Of a stretch of DNA of 64,000 nucleotides, positions 35,293 through 44,367 are shown piece by piece (the stretch's first letter is position 1; the number at the start of each line of letters is the position of its first letter). The notes beneath the pieces are model-generated. The model ran no database searches. It saw only the letters and a program-made list of their open reading frames with translations, and was not told where the DNA came from. The translations under genes were made by a program, and so were the position numbers. The stretch covers positions 37,279-101,278 of the forward strand of contig CAZDKY010000005.1 in assembly GCA_964506505.1 (NCBI GenBank). The letters run 5' to 3'. The DNA is from M55B129 sp964506505 (GTDB lineage Bacteria; Bacillota; Dethiobacteria; DTU022).

Positions 35293-36043
35293 CCTGCCCG
35301 CTCCGCTGTTCATGGTATTCCTCATCGCCGCATGGGAGTTGATTACCACAACCCTGGCCGTACCGGAGTATATTTTACCCTCCCCTTCAGTTATAGCCAT
35401 CGCTTTGCATGAGAATTTCTCTCTCCTGGTGGAACATTCGCGGGTCACCATAGTAGCCGTTTTAGGGGGGGCCATTCTGGCTATGACCTTGGCCCTGGTC
35501 CTTGCTCTGGCTATGGACCGCTGGCGGCTCCTGAAGCAGGCTTTTTATCCTATCCTGGTCGTATCGCAATCTGTGCCGATTTTTGCCCTTGCGCCTCTGC
35601 TGCTGATCTGGTTTGGAGCAGGGCTGCTGCCCAAGGTGCTCATTGTCGCCCTGGTCTGCTTTTTCCCCCTTGCCGTCAACCTGGTTGAGGGCTTCAGCCA
35701 GGTTGATCCTGAAGCAATTGATTTAATGCACACCATGCAGGCCGATCGATGGCTGATCATGCGCTCAGTCCAGCTTCCCTCGGCAATGCCTTATTTTTTC
35801 ACCGGGTTGAAGATCGCCGCCACTTACAGCGTCATGGGGGCGATCATTGGCGAGTGGCTGGCAGCCAGAGCCGGCCTGGGAATATACATGCTGCGGGCAA
35901 TGCATTCTTTTCGAACCAGCCATCTTTTCGCGGCAATCATTGTGGTAGTCTTTCTGAGTTTGGCCCTCTTTAAACTGGTTGAAGCGAGCAGATGGCTGGC
36001 CATGCCCTGGCAAAGAAAGACAACGGAAAATCTGAAGGAGTGA
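35264..36043 (+). CDS. thiX: ABC transporter permease, ThiX-type
   Basis: 259 residues with about six membrane helices, BPD_transp_1 fold of the SsuC/TauC/ThiX group. The EAA-like loop is around EAIDLMHTMQADRWLIMRSVQLPSAMPYFFTGL. With the binding protein and ATPase that follow, and the TPP riboswitch in front, it should import a thiamine pyrimidine precursor (HMP type). Overlap with the previous gene indicates translational coupling. Confidence 0.88.
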   Translation: MKKWLNIKNNLPAPLFMVFLIAAWELITTTLAVPEYILPSPSVIAIALHENFSLLVEHSRVTIVAVLGGAILAMTLALVLALAMDRWRLLKQAFYPILVVSQSVPIFALAPLLLIWFGAGLLPKVLIVALVCFFPLAVNLVEGFSQVDPEAIDLMHTMQADRWLIMRSVQLPSAMPYFFTGLKIAATYSVMGAIIGEWLAARAGLGIYMLRAMHSFRTSHLFAAIIVVVFLSLALFKLVEASRWLAMPWQRKTTENLKE

Positions 36044-36048
36044 TTTCT

Positions 36049-37044
36049 ATGCGCTGTTATAAAATTAATTTATTTTTTATTACCCTGTACTTTACGTTTA
36101 TTTTGATAATACTTGCCCTGGCAGCAGGCTGTGCCGGTGATAAAGCAGCGGAGCCGGACCAGGTCACCGTTCTCCTCGACTGGACCCCGAATACCAACTA
36201 CAGCGGCCTCTTTGCCGCTATCGATAAAGGCTATTTTGAGGAAGAAAATTTGGAGGTGGAAGTTGTGCAGGCCCCCGGCAGTGTCGTCCAGATGGTGGCT
36301 GCCGACCAGGCTGAATTCGGGGTCAGCTACCAGGAAGAAGTTACTTACGCCCGCCTCAGCGGAATGCCGGTGGTATCTATAGCGGCCGTAGTTCAGCATA
36401 ATACTTCCGGTTTCGCCTCCCTTAAAGAACGGGGCATTGAAACCCCGACCGACTTTGAAGGAAAAAGTTACGGCGGCTGGGGTTCACCGGTTGAAGAAGC
36501 AACCATCAAGGCTTTGATGGAACACTACGATGCCGATTTTGAGAAAGTGGAGATAATTACCACCGGAGAAGTAGATTCGCTGATCGTCATCGAACGAGAA
36601 GCAGATTTTGCCTGGATCTATTACGGCTGGACCGGGATCGAAGCCGAACTGAAAGGTATGGAAATCAATTTCATCGAGCTGGGGGATGAAGACCCGGCTC
36701 TTGATTACTACACTCCTGTCATGATAACCAGCGAAGCACTGATCAGCGAAAATCCGGCCTTGATCAATCGTTTTATGAAGGCAGTGAACAGGGGATACCG
36801 CCTGGCCATTGAAAACCCGGCTGAAGCGGCCGAAATTCTCCTCAACCACGCCCCCGAGCTCGATGAAGATCTGGTAAAAGCCAGCCAGGAATGGTTGAGC
36901 ACCCGTTACCAGGCAGATGCCGAAACATGGGGGCTGCAAAAAAAAGAAACCTGGGAAGCTTACAACCGCTGGCTTTATGAAAACGGTTTGATCGGAGAAA
37001 TGCCGGATGCTGAAAAATGCTTCACCAACGAGTTTACCAAATGA
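36049..37044 (+). CDS. thiY: ABC substrate-binding lipoprotein, ThiY/NMT1-type
   Basis: 331 residues from ATG 36049 (AAGGAG eight bases upstream). Signal peptide with lipobox LAAGC, so it is lipid anchored. DWTPNTNYSGLFAAIDKGYFEEENLEVEV and GEVDSLIVIEREADFAWIYYGW match the NMT1/THI5-like family that binds pyrimidine precursors of thiamine. Five bases after the permease; its stop overlaps the ATPase start (ATGA). Confidence 0.9.
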   Translation: MRCYKINLFFITLYFTFILIILALAAGCAGDKAAEPDQVTVLLDWTPNTNYSGLFAAIDKGYFEEENLEVEVVQAPGSVVQMVAADQAEFGVSYQEEVTYARLSGMPVVSIAAVVQHNTSGFASLKERGIETPTDFEGKSYGGWGSPVEEATIKALMEHYDADFEKVEIITTGEVDSLIVIEREADFAWIYYGWTGIEAELKGMEINFIELGDEDPALDYYTPVMITSEALISENPALINRFMKAVNRGYRLAIENPAEAAEILLNHAPELDEDLVKASQEWLSTRYQADAETWGLQKKETWEAYNRWLYENGLIGEMPDAEKCFTNEFTK

Positions 37045-37823
37045 ATAAACAGCTGAAGCTTAAGCTGGAGGAGATATCGGCCACTTATTCAACCGGAGAA
37101 GAAATACTACCGGTGCTCGACAATATTTCCCTGTCCCTAGACACGGGAGAATTTGTTTCCGTGCTTGGGCCGAGCGGATCGGGGAAAAGCACCCTGTTGA
37201 AGATTGCCGCCGGGCTTTTGAAACCTGAACGGGGCAGGATCCTTGTCGACGGACGCAACGTGACCGGCCTTTCCCGTTTGGTAGGCTATATGCCCCAGCA
37301 GGACCTGCTCTTTCCCTGGAAAACCCTGCGCCAGAATGCTGCCCTACCGCTGATCTCTGCCAAACTTGATAAAAAGGAAACCAAAGCCCGGATTGAAGAA
37401 CTGCTCCCTGTTTTCGGCCTGCGAGGCTTCGGTGAATATTATCCCGATCAGCTTTCAGGGGGCATGCGCCAGCGGGGCGCCCTGATGCGGACGATGCTGA
37501 TCGAAAGCGACCTGCTGCTGCTTGATGAACCCTTTGCTGCTCTTGACGCCCTGACCAGGCAGAACCTGCAGGAATGGCTGCTTAAAATATGGGGCCATTT
37601 CCGCCGTTCGGTGCTTTTTATTACCCACAGCATTGATGAAGCAATCTATCTCTCGGATCGAGTTTACGTTATCACCGAGAGGCCGGGAAAAAATGCCTTT
37701 GAGCAGGCCATTGAGATACCTCGCCCCAGGAGTAAATCGGTTATGACCACCCCTCAATTTTCACTGTACAAAAAGATTCTGATTGAAGCTCTGGCTGACA
37801 ATACCGCCTCAAAAAAAGAATAA
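37041..37823 (+). CDS. thiZ: ABC transporter ATPase, ThiZ-type
   Basis: About 260 residues from ATG 37041, coupled to the binding protein by an ATGA overlap. Walker A GPSGSGKST, signature LSGGMRQR, Walker B LLLLDEPFAALD, H-loop ITHS. Belongs to the nitrate/sulfonate/taurine-type ATPase group that includes ThiZ. Last gene of the TPP-regulated operon, followed by a hairpin repeat. Confidence 0.9.
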   Translation: MNKQLKLKLEEISATYSTGEEILPVLDNISLSLDTGEFVSVLGPSGSGKSTLLKIAAGLLKPERGRILVDGRNVTGLSRLVGYMPQQDLLFPWKTLRQNAALPLISAKLDKKETKARIEELLPVFGLRGFGEYYPDQLSGGMRQRGALMRTMLIESDLLLLDEPFAALDALTRQNLQEWLLKIWGHFRRSVLFITHSIDEAIYLSDRVYVITERPGKNAFEQAIEIPRPRSKSVMTTPQFSLYKKILIEALADNTASKKE

Positions 37824-37836
37824 AGACACAGGAGGC

Positions 37837-37890
37837 ACAGGGGGACGGTTCTTCTGTGTTAAAAACAAGACAAAAGAATCGTCCCCCTGT
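37837..37890. repeat. GGGGGACG palindromic repeat (REP-like)
   Basis: 17-base stem ACAGGGGGACGGTTCTT (37837-37853) pairs with 37874-37890 with one G/T wobble; 20-base loop. Lies between the convergent thiZ and thiN genes. This type of GGGGACGGTTCTT palindrome occurs as dispersed repeats in Clostridia and is often linked to Y1 (REP-associated) transposases; no transposase is here. It may also stop transcription from both sides. Confidence 0.65.
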
Positions 37891-37929
37891 ATTGCAACTG
37901 TGTTGTTCGTTGTGTTATGTCCGCTGTAT

Positions 37930-38589
37930 TTAATCCGAAAGACAAGATACTTTGATCGCCAGCAAAAGGCCGGATTTAATTTTCACCCTGGCCCGGGTTT
38001 GGGTCAGTTCATTGCTCAGGCCGCGGGTGGAAGAAAAAAAGAGGCTTTCGTCTTTCAGGGGAAACTTCAAACCGGTTGTTTCTATAACGACGGTTTCAGC
38101 TGTCAGTGAAAACAGCGACAGATAATCACCCTTATTCCCTTCAAAAATTGCTTCAGCTCCAATTACTTTTATTTCATGCTGTTCGTCTACGATTCGTGCC
38201 GGTATACCTGCGCGATGGGGGATACTAAGTAAGAGCAGGTTGGCAAAAGCATGGTCGGCTCTTTCCCCTCCCAGAATACCGATGAGCAAAATTTCCGCCG
38301 GTTTCATATTGACAGCCTGATCAACGGCCAGTTCCAGATCGGATTTATTTTTGGCCCGTGGATGCTTGATCAGGCGGGGTTTCAGGGGGGCAATTCTTTC
38401 GCTGTCGCCGGGAGCAAGGGAATCAAGATCGCCTATAATCATGTCCGGAGAAAGGCCCATAGCAAGGGCATGTCCTGTCCCACCGTTAACACAGATCAGG
38501 TAATCGTCCCCGCGCAAAAGACGGCGATAAAAATCGCGGTTGTTAAAATCGCCGTTGGCAACTATTACTACTCTTTTTAGCGGCATCAT
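37930..38589 (-). CDS. thiN: Thiamine pyrophosphokinase
   Basis: Converts thiamine to thiamine pyrophosphate with ATP. 219 residues. Family features: VIVANGDF, LICVNGGTGHAL, SPDMIIGDLDSL (catalytic Asp residues), HPRAKNKSDLELAVDQA and GGERADHAFANLLLL. Convergent with the thiamine uptake operon, separated by the hairpin repeat, so not controlled by the same riboswitch on the same transcript. Confidence 0.94.
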   Translation of the reverse strand: MMPLKRVVIVANGDFNNRDFYRRLLRGDDYLICVNGGTGHALAMGLSPDMIIGDLDSLAPGDSERIAPLKPRLIKHPRAKNKSDLELAVDQAVNMKPAEILLIGILGGERADHAFANLLLLSIPHRAGIPARIVDEQHEIKVIGAEAIFEGNKGDYLSLFSLTAETVVIETTGLKFPLKDESLFFSSTRGLSNELTQTRARVKIKSGLLLAIKVSCLSD

Positions 38590-38619
38590 CGATGTCCTTC
38601 CATATAAAAAAATCGCCGC

Positions 38620-39816
38620 TCACTTGTCAAGAGTGGCAAAAAACTTTTTCAGCCTGGCTATTCCCTCTTTCAGGTTTTCCATCGAACAGGCATAAGAAAT
38701 ACGGATATAGCCTTCAGCACCGGGGCCGAAATCTATACCCGGCGTTACAGCAACACCGGTTTCTTCCAGGATGCGCTGGGCCAGGGAAAGTGAATCGTCG
38801 GTATATTGTTTTACGTTGGCCAGCATGTAAAATGCACCGTCAGGCAGTTTGGCCGGGGCAATCCCTATCTGCTGCAGCGCCTTATACAGGTAAAGACGCC
38901 GTTGATCATAATCACTGAAACGCTCCGCCAGGACTTTCGGACTTTCTCTCAGAGCGGCGATGCCGGCGTCCTGGACAAAAGAACAGGCACAGATAAACAT
39001 GTTCTGCTGCAATTTTTGCATCTCCCGGACCATGAAAGATGGAGCGATAAGATAGCCGAGGCGCCAGCCGGTCATGATATTGCGCTTGGAAAAACCGTTC
39101 AGGACCAGTGCCCGGTCTGTAAACTCGAGAATAGAATGATCCCGTCCCTTGTAATTAATCCCGTGGTAAACTTCATCGGACACGATATACAAACCAAGAT
39201 CAGCCAGATCCCGTAGTTCATTTTCATCGAGAACCGTTCCGGTGGGATTGGCAGGAGAATTGATCAGTAAACCCTTGACCCGTGGATCGAGTTTATTCCT
39301 GACATCATCAGCCAGCAGCTTGAATCCATCTTTTTCACGCACCCTGACCGGCAACGGCTCAGCCCCGATGAAATTGACAAAATTTGGGTAACAGGCATAA
39401 TAAGGGTCGGGCATAATCATTTTGTCGCCTCTCTCAAGAAGGGCTGAAAAGGCGAGCAGCATGGCTGGAGAGGTACCGGAAGTAACAACGACCTGAGAGG
39501 GATCAATATTTACTCCGTAGGTATTTTTATAATATAAAGAGATCTCTCGTCGCAGGGCAGGTTTTCCCAGACTGTGAGTATAGGCCGTATCATTATCCCG
39601 GATCGCCTCAATAACTGCCTCCTTGATTGCGTATGGAGTATATCCACCCGGTTCTCCCACTTCCAAATGAATTATTGAAACACCCTTTGCCTCCATCTGC
39701 TTGGCTTTTTCCAGGATTTCCATGGCCAAAAAAGGTTTCACCCGGCGTACCCGCTCCGGCATGGTTTCATTCGGCTGGACTGTGCGATCACCTGTGGTCA
39801 TTTTTTGCTCTCCCAT
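38620..39816 (-). CDS. Class I/II aminotransferase
   Basis: PLP aminotransferase of the aspartate-aminotransferase-like fold. About 398 residues from ATG 39816 (GGGAGG seven bases upstream). HLEVGEPGGYTP at the N-terminus, NSPANPTGTV, SDEVYHG, and NGFSKRNIMTGWRLGY with the PLP lysine. Substrate not readable; such proteins act on aspartate, alanine or aromatic acids. It lies 13 bases after the CBS protein gene. Confidence 0.92.
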   Translation of the reverse strand: MGEQKMTTGDRTVQPNETMPERVRRVKPFLAMEILEKAKQMEAKGVSIIHLEVGEPGGYTPYAIKEAVIEAIRDNDTAYTHSLGKPALRREISLYYKNTYGVNIDPSQVVVTSGTSPAMLLAFSALLERGDKMIMPDPYYACYPNFVNFIGAEPLPVRVREKDGFKLLADDVRNKLDPRVKGLLINSPANPTGTVLDENELRDLADLGLYIVSDEVYHGINYKGRDHSILEFTDRALVLNGFSKRNIMTGWRLGYLIAPSFMVREMQKLQQNMFICACSFVQDAGIAALRESPKVLAERFSDYDQRRLYLYKALQQIGIAPAKLPDGAFYMLANVKQYTDDSLSLAQRILEETGVAVTPGIDFGPGAEGYIRISYACSMENLKEGIARLKKFFATLDK

Positions 39817-39829
39817 CTTTTGACCTCCC

Positions 39830-40261
39830 TCAATTGCTGATTCTATCTTTTTCGCTTTCACGGATCAGTTCCGCACAGTATTCAATAATTTCTTTTCGCC
39901 TGATAATACCGATAAATACATTCTGATCGTCCACCACCGGGATAAAGTTTTGCTCGGCGGCAAGAGAAAGAAGTTCCACAATCCTTGAATCGATGCGGGC
40001 AGGCTTGTTCTTGGCATGCAGAGCAATATCCTTGAGCAGAATCTTCTCCATGCCATTTAAATTGAGATCGGGTTTGTTCTTCAGGGTCCAGAGCAGATCA
40101 CCTTCGGTTATCGTTCCGGCGTATCGTCCCTGTTCATCCACCAGGGGAACGGCTGTATAACTGTGCCGCTCCATTCTTTCAAGAGCTTGCCGCATAGTTG
40201 TTCTCGGGGTTAGATAAACCACTTCATTCTTGGGAATCAAAAAGAATGCAACTTTCATCAT
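39830..40261 (-). CDS. CBS domain pair protein
   Basis: About 143 residues forming two CBS domains (YLTPRTTMRQALERMERHSYTAVPLVDEQGRYAGTI is domain one, split by a hinge; FIPVVDDQNVFIGIIRR is domain two). Such proteins bind adenine nucleotides. Start is one of two adjacent ATGs (40261, 40258). Next to the aminotransferase; partner unknown. Confidence 0.88.
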   Translation of the reverse strand: MMKVAFFLIPKNEVVYLTPRTTMRQALERMERHSYTAVPLVDEQGRYAGTITEGDLLWTLKNKPDLNLNGMEKILLKDIALHAKNKPARIDSRIVELLSLAAEQNFIPVVDDQNVFIGIIRRKEIIEYCAELIRESEKDRISN

Positions 40262-40365
40262 CAATCAAAACCCTTCTTCTTCAGTATCAATAATGCTGTT
40301 TCGGTTCGCCTCTATCCCGGACAGATGCTATTATAAAATCACCGGCATAAAAAGAAAGCTGCTCC

Positions 40366-40542
40366 TTATTCTCTGCTTCGGTATATCAGGTAAAGATAGA
40401 CAACTATCCCTCCTATCAGCAAAGTGAGGACCAGGCTGTAGAAATCAATGGTAAATTCTTCAGAAGTAAAAATCAGGTACAAACCAACACCGGCAATGAT
40501 GGCCAGTACAGCATAGAGCAGTTTCTTTTTCAGGCTAATCAC
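40366..40542 (-). CDS. Small two-helix membrane protein
   Basis: 58 residues: a basic start (ISLKKK), helix LLYAVLAIIAGVGLYLIF, a short polar link, helix SLVLTLLIGGIVVYLYLIY, ending RSRE. The GTG at 40542 has AGGAGG upstream at good distance. It lies 18 bases after the sirtuin gene on the same strand. No family recognised. Confidence 0.65.
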   Translation of the reverse strand: MISLKKKLLYAVLAIIAGVGLYLIFTSEEFTIDFYSLVLTLLIGGIVVYLYLIYRSRE

Positions 40543-40560
40543 ACCCACCTCCTGTGCTCA

Positions 40561-41310
40561 CTACATGGTTTCAATCTTCCGCAGTAGATCAGTCATCACC
40601 ATGCTGATATTTTCACGGATTACAATCTCCGCCTGTTGATCGTACTCTGTGGGCTGGCGGTTAATGATGGCCAGTTTTCCGGACAGCCTCGGCAGATCGG
40701 CGACCGGATAAACAACAAGGCTGCTGCCAACTACCAGCATAAAATCGCACTCTTCATAAATTTTCTGCTGCAGATCGAAGAAAAATGGGGGCATTGGATC
40801 ACCGAATAAGACAACATCCGGCCTGAGCACATTGTCACAGCTGGAACAAACAGGAGGAATTCGTTTTAATTCCACCTGGTTGACAAGTTCTTCAAAAGAA
40901 TACCTTTTCCCGCAGCCCATACAGTAACCAGAACGCAGATGGCCGTGAACCTCCCATACTTTACGGGAACCCGCTTTAACATGCAACCCGTCGATATTTT
41001 GAGTAACCAGCCCTTTAACAAAACCAAGCCTCTCCAGTTCAGCAAGGGCATAATGACCCGGATTCGGCTCGGCCAGAGCTATCCTGGCAAAACGGCTGAA
41101 TCCGGCTTCATAAAACAACCTGGGATTGCTCTGCAGAACGTCCAGTGACGATACAGCAATTGGATCTGCTTTTTCCCAAAGCCCGGTCCCTGGAGAACGG
41201 AAATCGGGAATGCCGCTGTCGGTGCTAATACCCGCTCCGGTCAGCACATAACAGCGCTCGCTTTTTCTGAGCAGCCTGGCCAGGGTATCGATCTGTTTCC
41301 GGTAATTCAT
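40561..41310 (-). CDS. cobB: NAD-dependent protein deacylase, Sir2 family
   Basis: 249 residues. GAGISTDSGIPDFR (NAD site), QNIDGLH, HGHLRS with the catalytic His, and a zinc site CMGC...CSSC. Bacterial sirtuin, removing acetyl or longer acyl groups from lysines. It lacks the Tyr/Arg pair that would mark a desuccinylase with certainty, so acyl preference is open. Gene symbol used for the family. Confidence 0.93.
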   Translation of the reverse strand: MNYRKQIDTLARLLRKSERCYVLTGAGISTDSGIPDFRSPGTGLWEKADPIAVSSLDVLQSNPRLFYEAGFSRFARIALAEPNPGHYALAELERLGFVKGLVTQNIDGLHVKAGSRKVWEVHGHLRSGYCMGCGKRYSFEELVNQVELKRIPPVCSSCDNVLRPDVVLFGDPMPPFFFDLQQKIYEECDFMLVVGSSLVVYPVADLPRLSGKLAIINRQPTEYDQQAEIVIRENISMVMTDLLRKIETM

Positions 41311-41325
41311 CAGGGGCCCTCGCTT

Positions 41326-42036
41326 TTACTTTTTAATTCCGCTGCCCATAGGGCAACAGAGTGACCGATCGGCACGATCAGTTATTGCCGGTTTGTCTAC
41401 TTTAATAATATCGTAAAAATCAACCCATGGCGAGAATTTAATATCATGTTCACGACAAATATTTGCCAGACTGTCGCGAGCACAGATATGATCACTCCAG
41501 AAAGCTCCAAAGCGATCGTTACTTCCATCTCCAATATAGATCACCGGGTAACCAGCTTCCTTCAGCTTTAACACATGAATAGCCTTGCAATTTCCGCAGA
41601 CCGGGCAAAGCGGGTGAGCATGGGGGGTTCGGACCGCCAACAGGCCATCGGCTCCAAGCACCGTCCTGTTAGCATAGATCCGGTCAATACAATCTAGAAA
41701 GCCGTATTTTTCAAGAATCGTCTCGATATAAAAGCCGAAGCCGTCACTGGCTATAACCACCGGGCTTCCCTGCTCCCGGGCATGAGCAATAAACTGTTCA
41801 AAACCAGAACGGATTGTTGCCCACTCCAGTGTTTTGGAAAGCAGTAAGTCTGGATCAGGAGGTAGAATACGGGCAATATTGATCAGCCACTCCCGAATGC
41901 CTATTTTCCGTTTGCGATACAGGGCTTCCACTTCCAGATACCTGTCACCGCCGAAAAAAAAAGCAAGTTCTGAAGAAAGATCTTTGGTTGTAATCGTCCC
42001 ATCAAAGTCAACCAGGTAAGCGGCACTACGCGTCAT
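41326..42036 (-). CDS. HAD-family phosphatase (MtnX/PSP-like)
   Basis: 236 residues. DFDGTITTKD is the HAD nucleophile motif, VIASDGFGFYI motif II, and YIGDGSNDRFGA motif IV, as in the phosphoserine-phosphatase/MtnX group. A CPVCGNCKA sequence near residue 145 could bind metal. Substrate not determined. 15 bases upstream of sirtuin, same strand, ATG after GGAGG. Confidence 0.85.
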   Translation of the reverse strand: MTRSAAYLVDFDGTITTKDLSSELAFFFGGDRYLEVEALYRKRKIGIREWLINIARILPPDPDLLLSKTLEWATIRSGFEQFIAHAREQGSPVVIASDGFGFYIETILEKYGFLDCIDRIYANRTVLGADGLLAVRTPHAHPLCPVCGNCKAIHVLKLKEAGYPVIYIGDGSNDRFGAFWSDHICARDSLANICREHDIKFSPWVDFYDIIKVDKPAITDRADRSLCCPMGSGIKK

Positions 42037-42078
42037 TTTCGCCTCCGGGTATTTAGTTTCATTTTCGCTACAGGCCCT

Positions 42079-42107
42079 AAAAAAAACGGCCGGTGTTTAA
42101 CCGGCCG
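42079..42107 (-). terminator. Rho-independent terminator after HAD phosphatase
   Basis: Minus-strand stem CGGCCGGT/ACCGGCCG (42087-42094 with 42100-42107), 5-base loop, then eight T. Ends the transcript of the phosphoglycolate-phosphatase-like gene. Confidence 0.92.
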
Positions 42108-42117
42108 GATCATTATT

Positions 42118-42768
42118 TCAGAAAAGATCTCTCAGCTGGAGAGGCTCTCTGACCAGTACCTGGGCCCCTTCTTTCTGCAGCTCATCGGCCGACCTGAAAC
42201 CCCAGAGAACTCCCGCTGCATAAAAACCGCCGGCAGCAGCTGTCCGCATATCCGTATTGGTGTCTCCTACATAAACGACTTCTTCCGGTTTTAAATGCAT
42301 TTGTTCGACAATCCGTAGAGCGCCTGTGGGGTCAGGTTTCCGCGGTATATCCTTTTCTAGCCCCTGTATGGTAAAAAATTTATAATCAGGGAGAAGAGTT
42401 TCCACCGTTTGCCTGACAAATCGATGTGGTTTATTGGAAAATATAGCCATAGGAATTTGCTGTTCTTCCAAAAAATCAAGCATGGCAGGAATACCTGGAT
42501 ACGGTTTCGTGTGTTCAGGCCAGCGCCGGGCATATTCTTCATTAACTATTTTTACCAGATCGGCAAAATTATTTTTTTCCCCTTCGTCCGAGGGAAAAGC
42601 TCTTCTGACCAGCATCTCTATACCGTCTCCGGCAAAATATCGATAAGCTTCAACTTCATGTTCCGGAAAACCAAAACGTCTCAAAACCGCATTAACCGAG
42701 AGAGCCAGGTCTTTAAGGGTATCAAGGAGGGTCCCGTCAAGATCAAAAATTACCGCTTTGTAACGCAA
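42118..42768 (-). CDS. HAD-family phosphoglycolate phosphatase-like
   Basis: About 216 residues. From TTG 42768 the protein begins RYKAVIFDLDGTLLDT, the usual start of this group, with AAGGAC upstream; an in-frame GTG at 42804 adds 12 residues but has no site. IFSNKPH is motif II, KPDPTG holds the motif III Lys and YVGDTNTD motif IV. Likely phosphoglycolate or pyrophosphate phosphatase; not separable by sequence. Confidence 0.88.
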   Translation of the reverse strand: MRYKAVIFDLDGTLLDTLKDLALSVNAVLRRFGFPEHEVEAYRYFAGDGIEMLVRRAFPSDEGEKNNFADLVKIVNEEYARRWPEHTKPYPGIPAMLDFLEEQQIPMAIFSNKPHRFVRQTVETLLPDYKFFTIQGLEKDIPRKPDPTGALRIVEQMHLKPEEVVYVGDTNTDMRTAAAGGFYAAGVLWGFRSADELQKEGAQVLVREPLQLRDLF

Positions 42769-42886
42769 ATTTGATCCGTCCTTTATATAATTTTTAATAT
42801 CCACTGATGATCAATTCCCCAATCCATTTTACAGCAACAGGTTTTATTTCGGGAGAACACCCTGGAGCATTTTAAAATATTCCCTA

Positions 42887-44341
42887 TTAGCCGGTTTTTC
42901 CCCAACGTCCAACCAGCGGCAGAACTGATTCCGGATAAAACTGCCTGAAAATCCGGAAATAATAAAGCTCTTCCTTATTTCTTACCGGGACCGGGGCCGA
43001 TTCAGCCTCGGCGGCGTACTCGCTATCGCTGATCTCTTCTTCGGCAACAGCTTCCAGCATCCCGGCCGAGCCCGATCCCTGATCAAACTGCTGCTTTTCA
43101 CGCCAGGCCACTTTTGCCCCAATTTCTTTTTCAAAAGCCCGGCGGAGAATCCACTTGTCAACCGGTTCCGCTTTTTCTTCGCGCAGCTTCCAATCGAGGG
43201 GGAATTCCCTTACCATCTCCAACAAAGACAACTTCAGGAAAGGAACCCTGCATTCCAGCCCGTGCGCGGCATTCATGCGATCCACCCTTTGCAGTCCGGT
43301 CCGGCTCAAATTCCGGAAAAAGCCTTCAATTTCAGAGACAATTTCTTCTTCAGAATCAAGAGATTTCAGATAGCTGTATCCGGCAAACATTTCGTCCGAA
43401 CCTTCACCGGTCAGCATAACCCGACGCCCGTCGGCAGCAGCCTGGCGGGCAGCAATAAAATTGGGAATTGACGACCGCACATAGGCACAGTCAAAAGATT
43501 CCAGATGATAAATCACATCCGGGAGTACTTTCATCATTTCATCAAGCCCGTAAGTATAGACATGATGATCCGAACCGATCCGATCGGCAACCATGGCCGC
43601 ATATTCAATATCTCGGCTTCCTTTAACTCCAACTGTGTAAGTGAAAATTGGCTCTTCAGATATTTCGGCTGCCAGGGCGGCAACAACCGAACTGTCCAAT
43701 CCACCGCTCAGATAAACACCCAGACCTTCAACCCCGCTAATTCTCTCTTCAACAGCAAGGGCCAGCAGATAACGCATTTTTTCTTCGGCTTCCGCAAGGG
43801 ACAGTTTGCTTTTTCCTCCAACAGGAGGCAGGTGGTAGTACTTCACCCAGCCCTTCTTCCTATCATAGTAACAGCCGGGAGGCACCTCTTTGATTTTACT
43901 GTCCAGATCAATAAGAGCTTTTATTTCCGAGGCAATATAGAGTGTATCGTCTTTTCGGGCATAATAAAGGGGTTTTACTCCCAGGGGATCTCTCGCCACC
44001 AGGCAGCTTCCACTACCATCGGAAAAAGCAAGAGCAAATTCTCCTTCGATATTATCGAAACAGGAAAGCCCTTCTTTTTTCATTATTTTACAGAAATGCT
44101 CCAAGCCTTCTGCTCCCTGGATAGTTTTTCCTTCTTCTCCAGAAAACATCAAGTAACCGTCGACAGCCAGTGGCAATCCGTTATCTTCCTCTTTCTGATT
44201 GCCGCTCAGAAAAGTCATGGAGCAATTTTCTTCGATAATTTCACAGTCGCAGCGTTTTCCTCTGAATTTCACCTTTTCTATAAGCGGATCCAGATCTTCA
44301 CTACTCTCACTCTCATTAAATACGGCAATTAAGCCTGACAT
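42887..44341 (-). CDS. Asparagine-synthase-like amidotransferase with Ser at position 2
   Basis: 484 residues from ATG 44341 (GGAG nine bases upstream; an ATG at 44350 is in frame). The N-terminus is a class II glutamine amidotransferase fold (RDPLGVKPLYYA), the C-terminal part a PP-loop synthetase (LSGGLDSSVVAALAA, LTGEGSDEMFAGY). The N-terminal nucleophile Cys is replaced: the protein starts MSGLIAVF. Without it, glutamine cleavage is unlikely, so it may use ammonia or another substrate. Shorter than AsnB. Preceded by a strong promoter and palindrome. Confidence 0.85.
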   Translation of the reverse strand: MSGLIAVFNESESSEDLDPLIEKVKFRGKRCDCEIIEENCSMTFLSGNQKEEDNGLPLAVDGYLMFSGEEGKTIQGAEGLEHFCKIMKKEGLSCFDNIEGEFALAFSDGSGSCLVARDPLGVKPLYYARKDDTLYIASEIKALIDLDSKIKEVPPGCYYDRKKGWVKYYHLPPVGGKSKLSLAEAEEKMRYLLALAVEERISGVEGLGVYLSGGLDSSVVAALAAEISEEPIFTYTVGVKGSRDIEYAAMVADRIGSDHHVYTYGLDEMMKVLPDVIYHLESFDCAYVRSSIPNFIAARQAAADGRRVMLTGEGSDEMFAGYSYLKSLDSEEEIVSEIEGFFRNLSRTGLQRVDRMNAAHGLECRVPFLKLSLLEMVREFPLDWKLREEKAEPVDKWILRRAFEKEIGAKVAWREKQQFDQGSGSAGMLEAVAEEEISDSEYAAEAESAPVPVRNKEELYYFRIFRQFYPESVLPLVGRWGKTG

Positions 44342-44367
44342 CAATATCAACTCCGGTAAATTATTAA

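Noticed and set aside
43505..44332. 275-codon plus-strand frame
   Set aside because: Antisense of the asparagine-synthase-like gene; no supporting motif.
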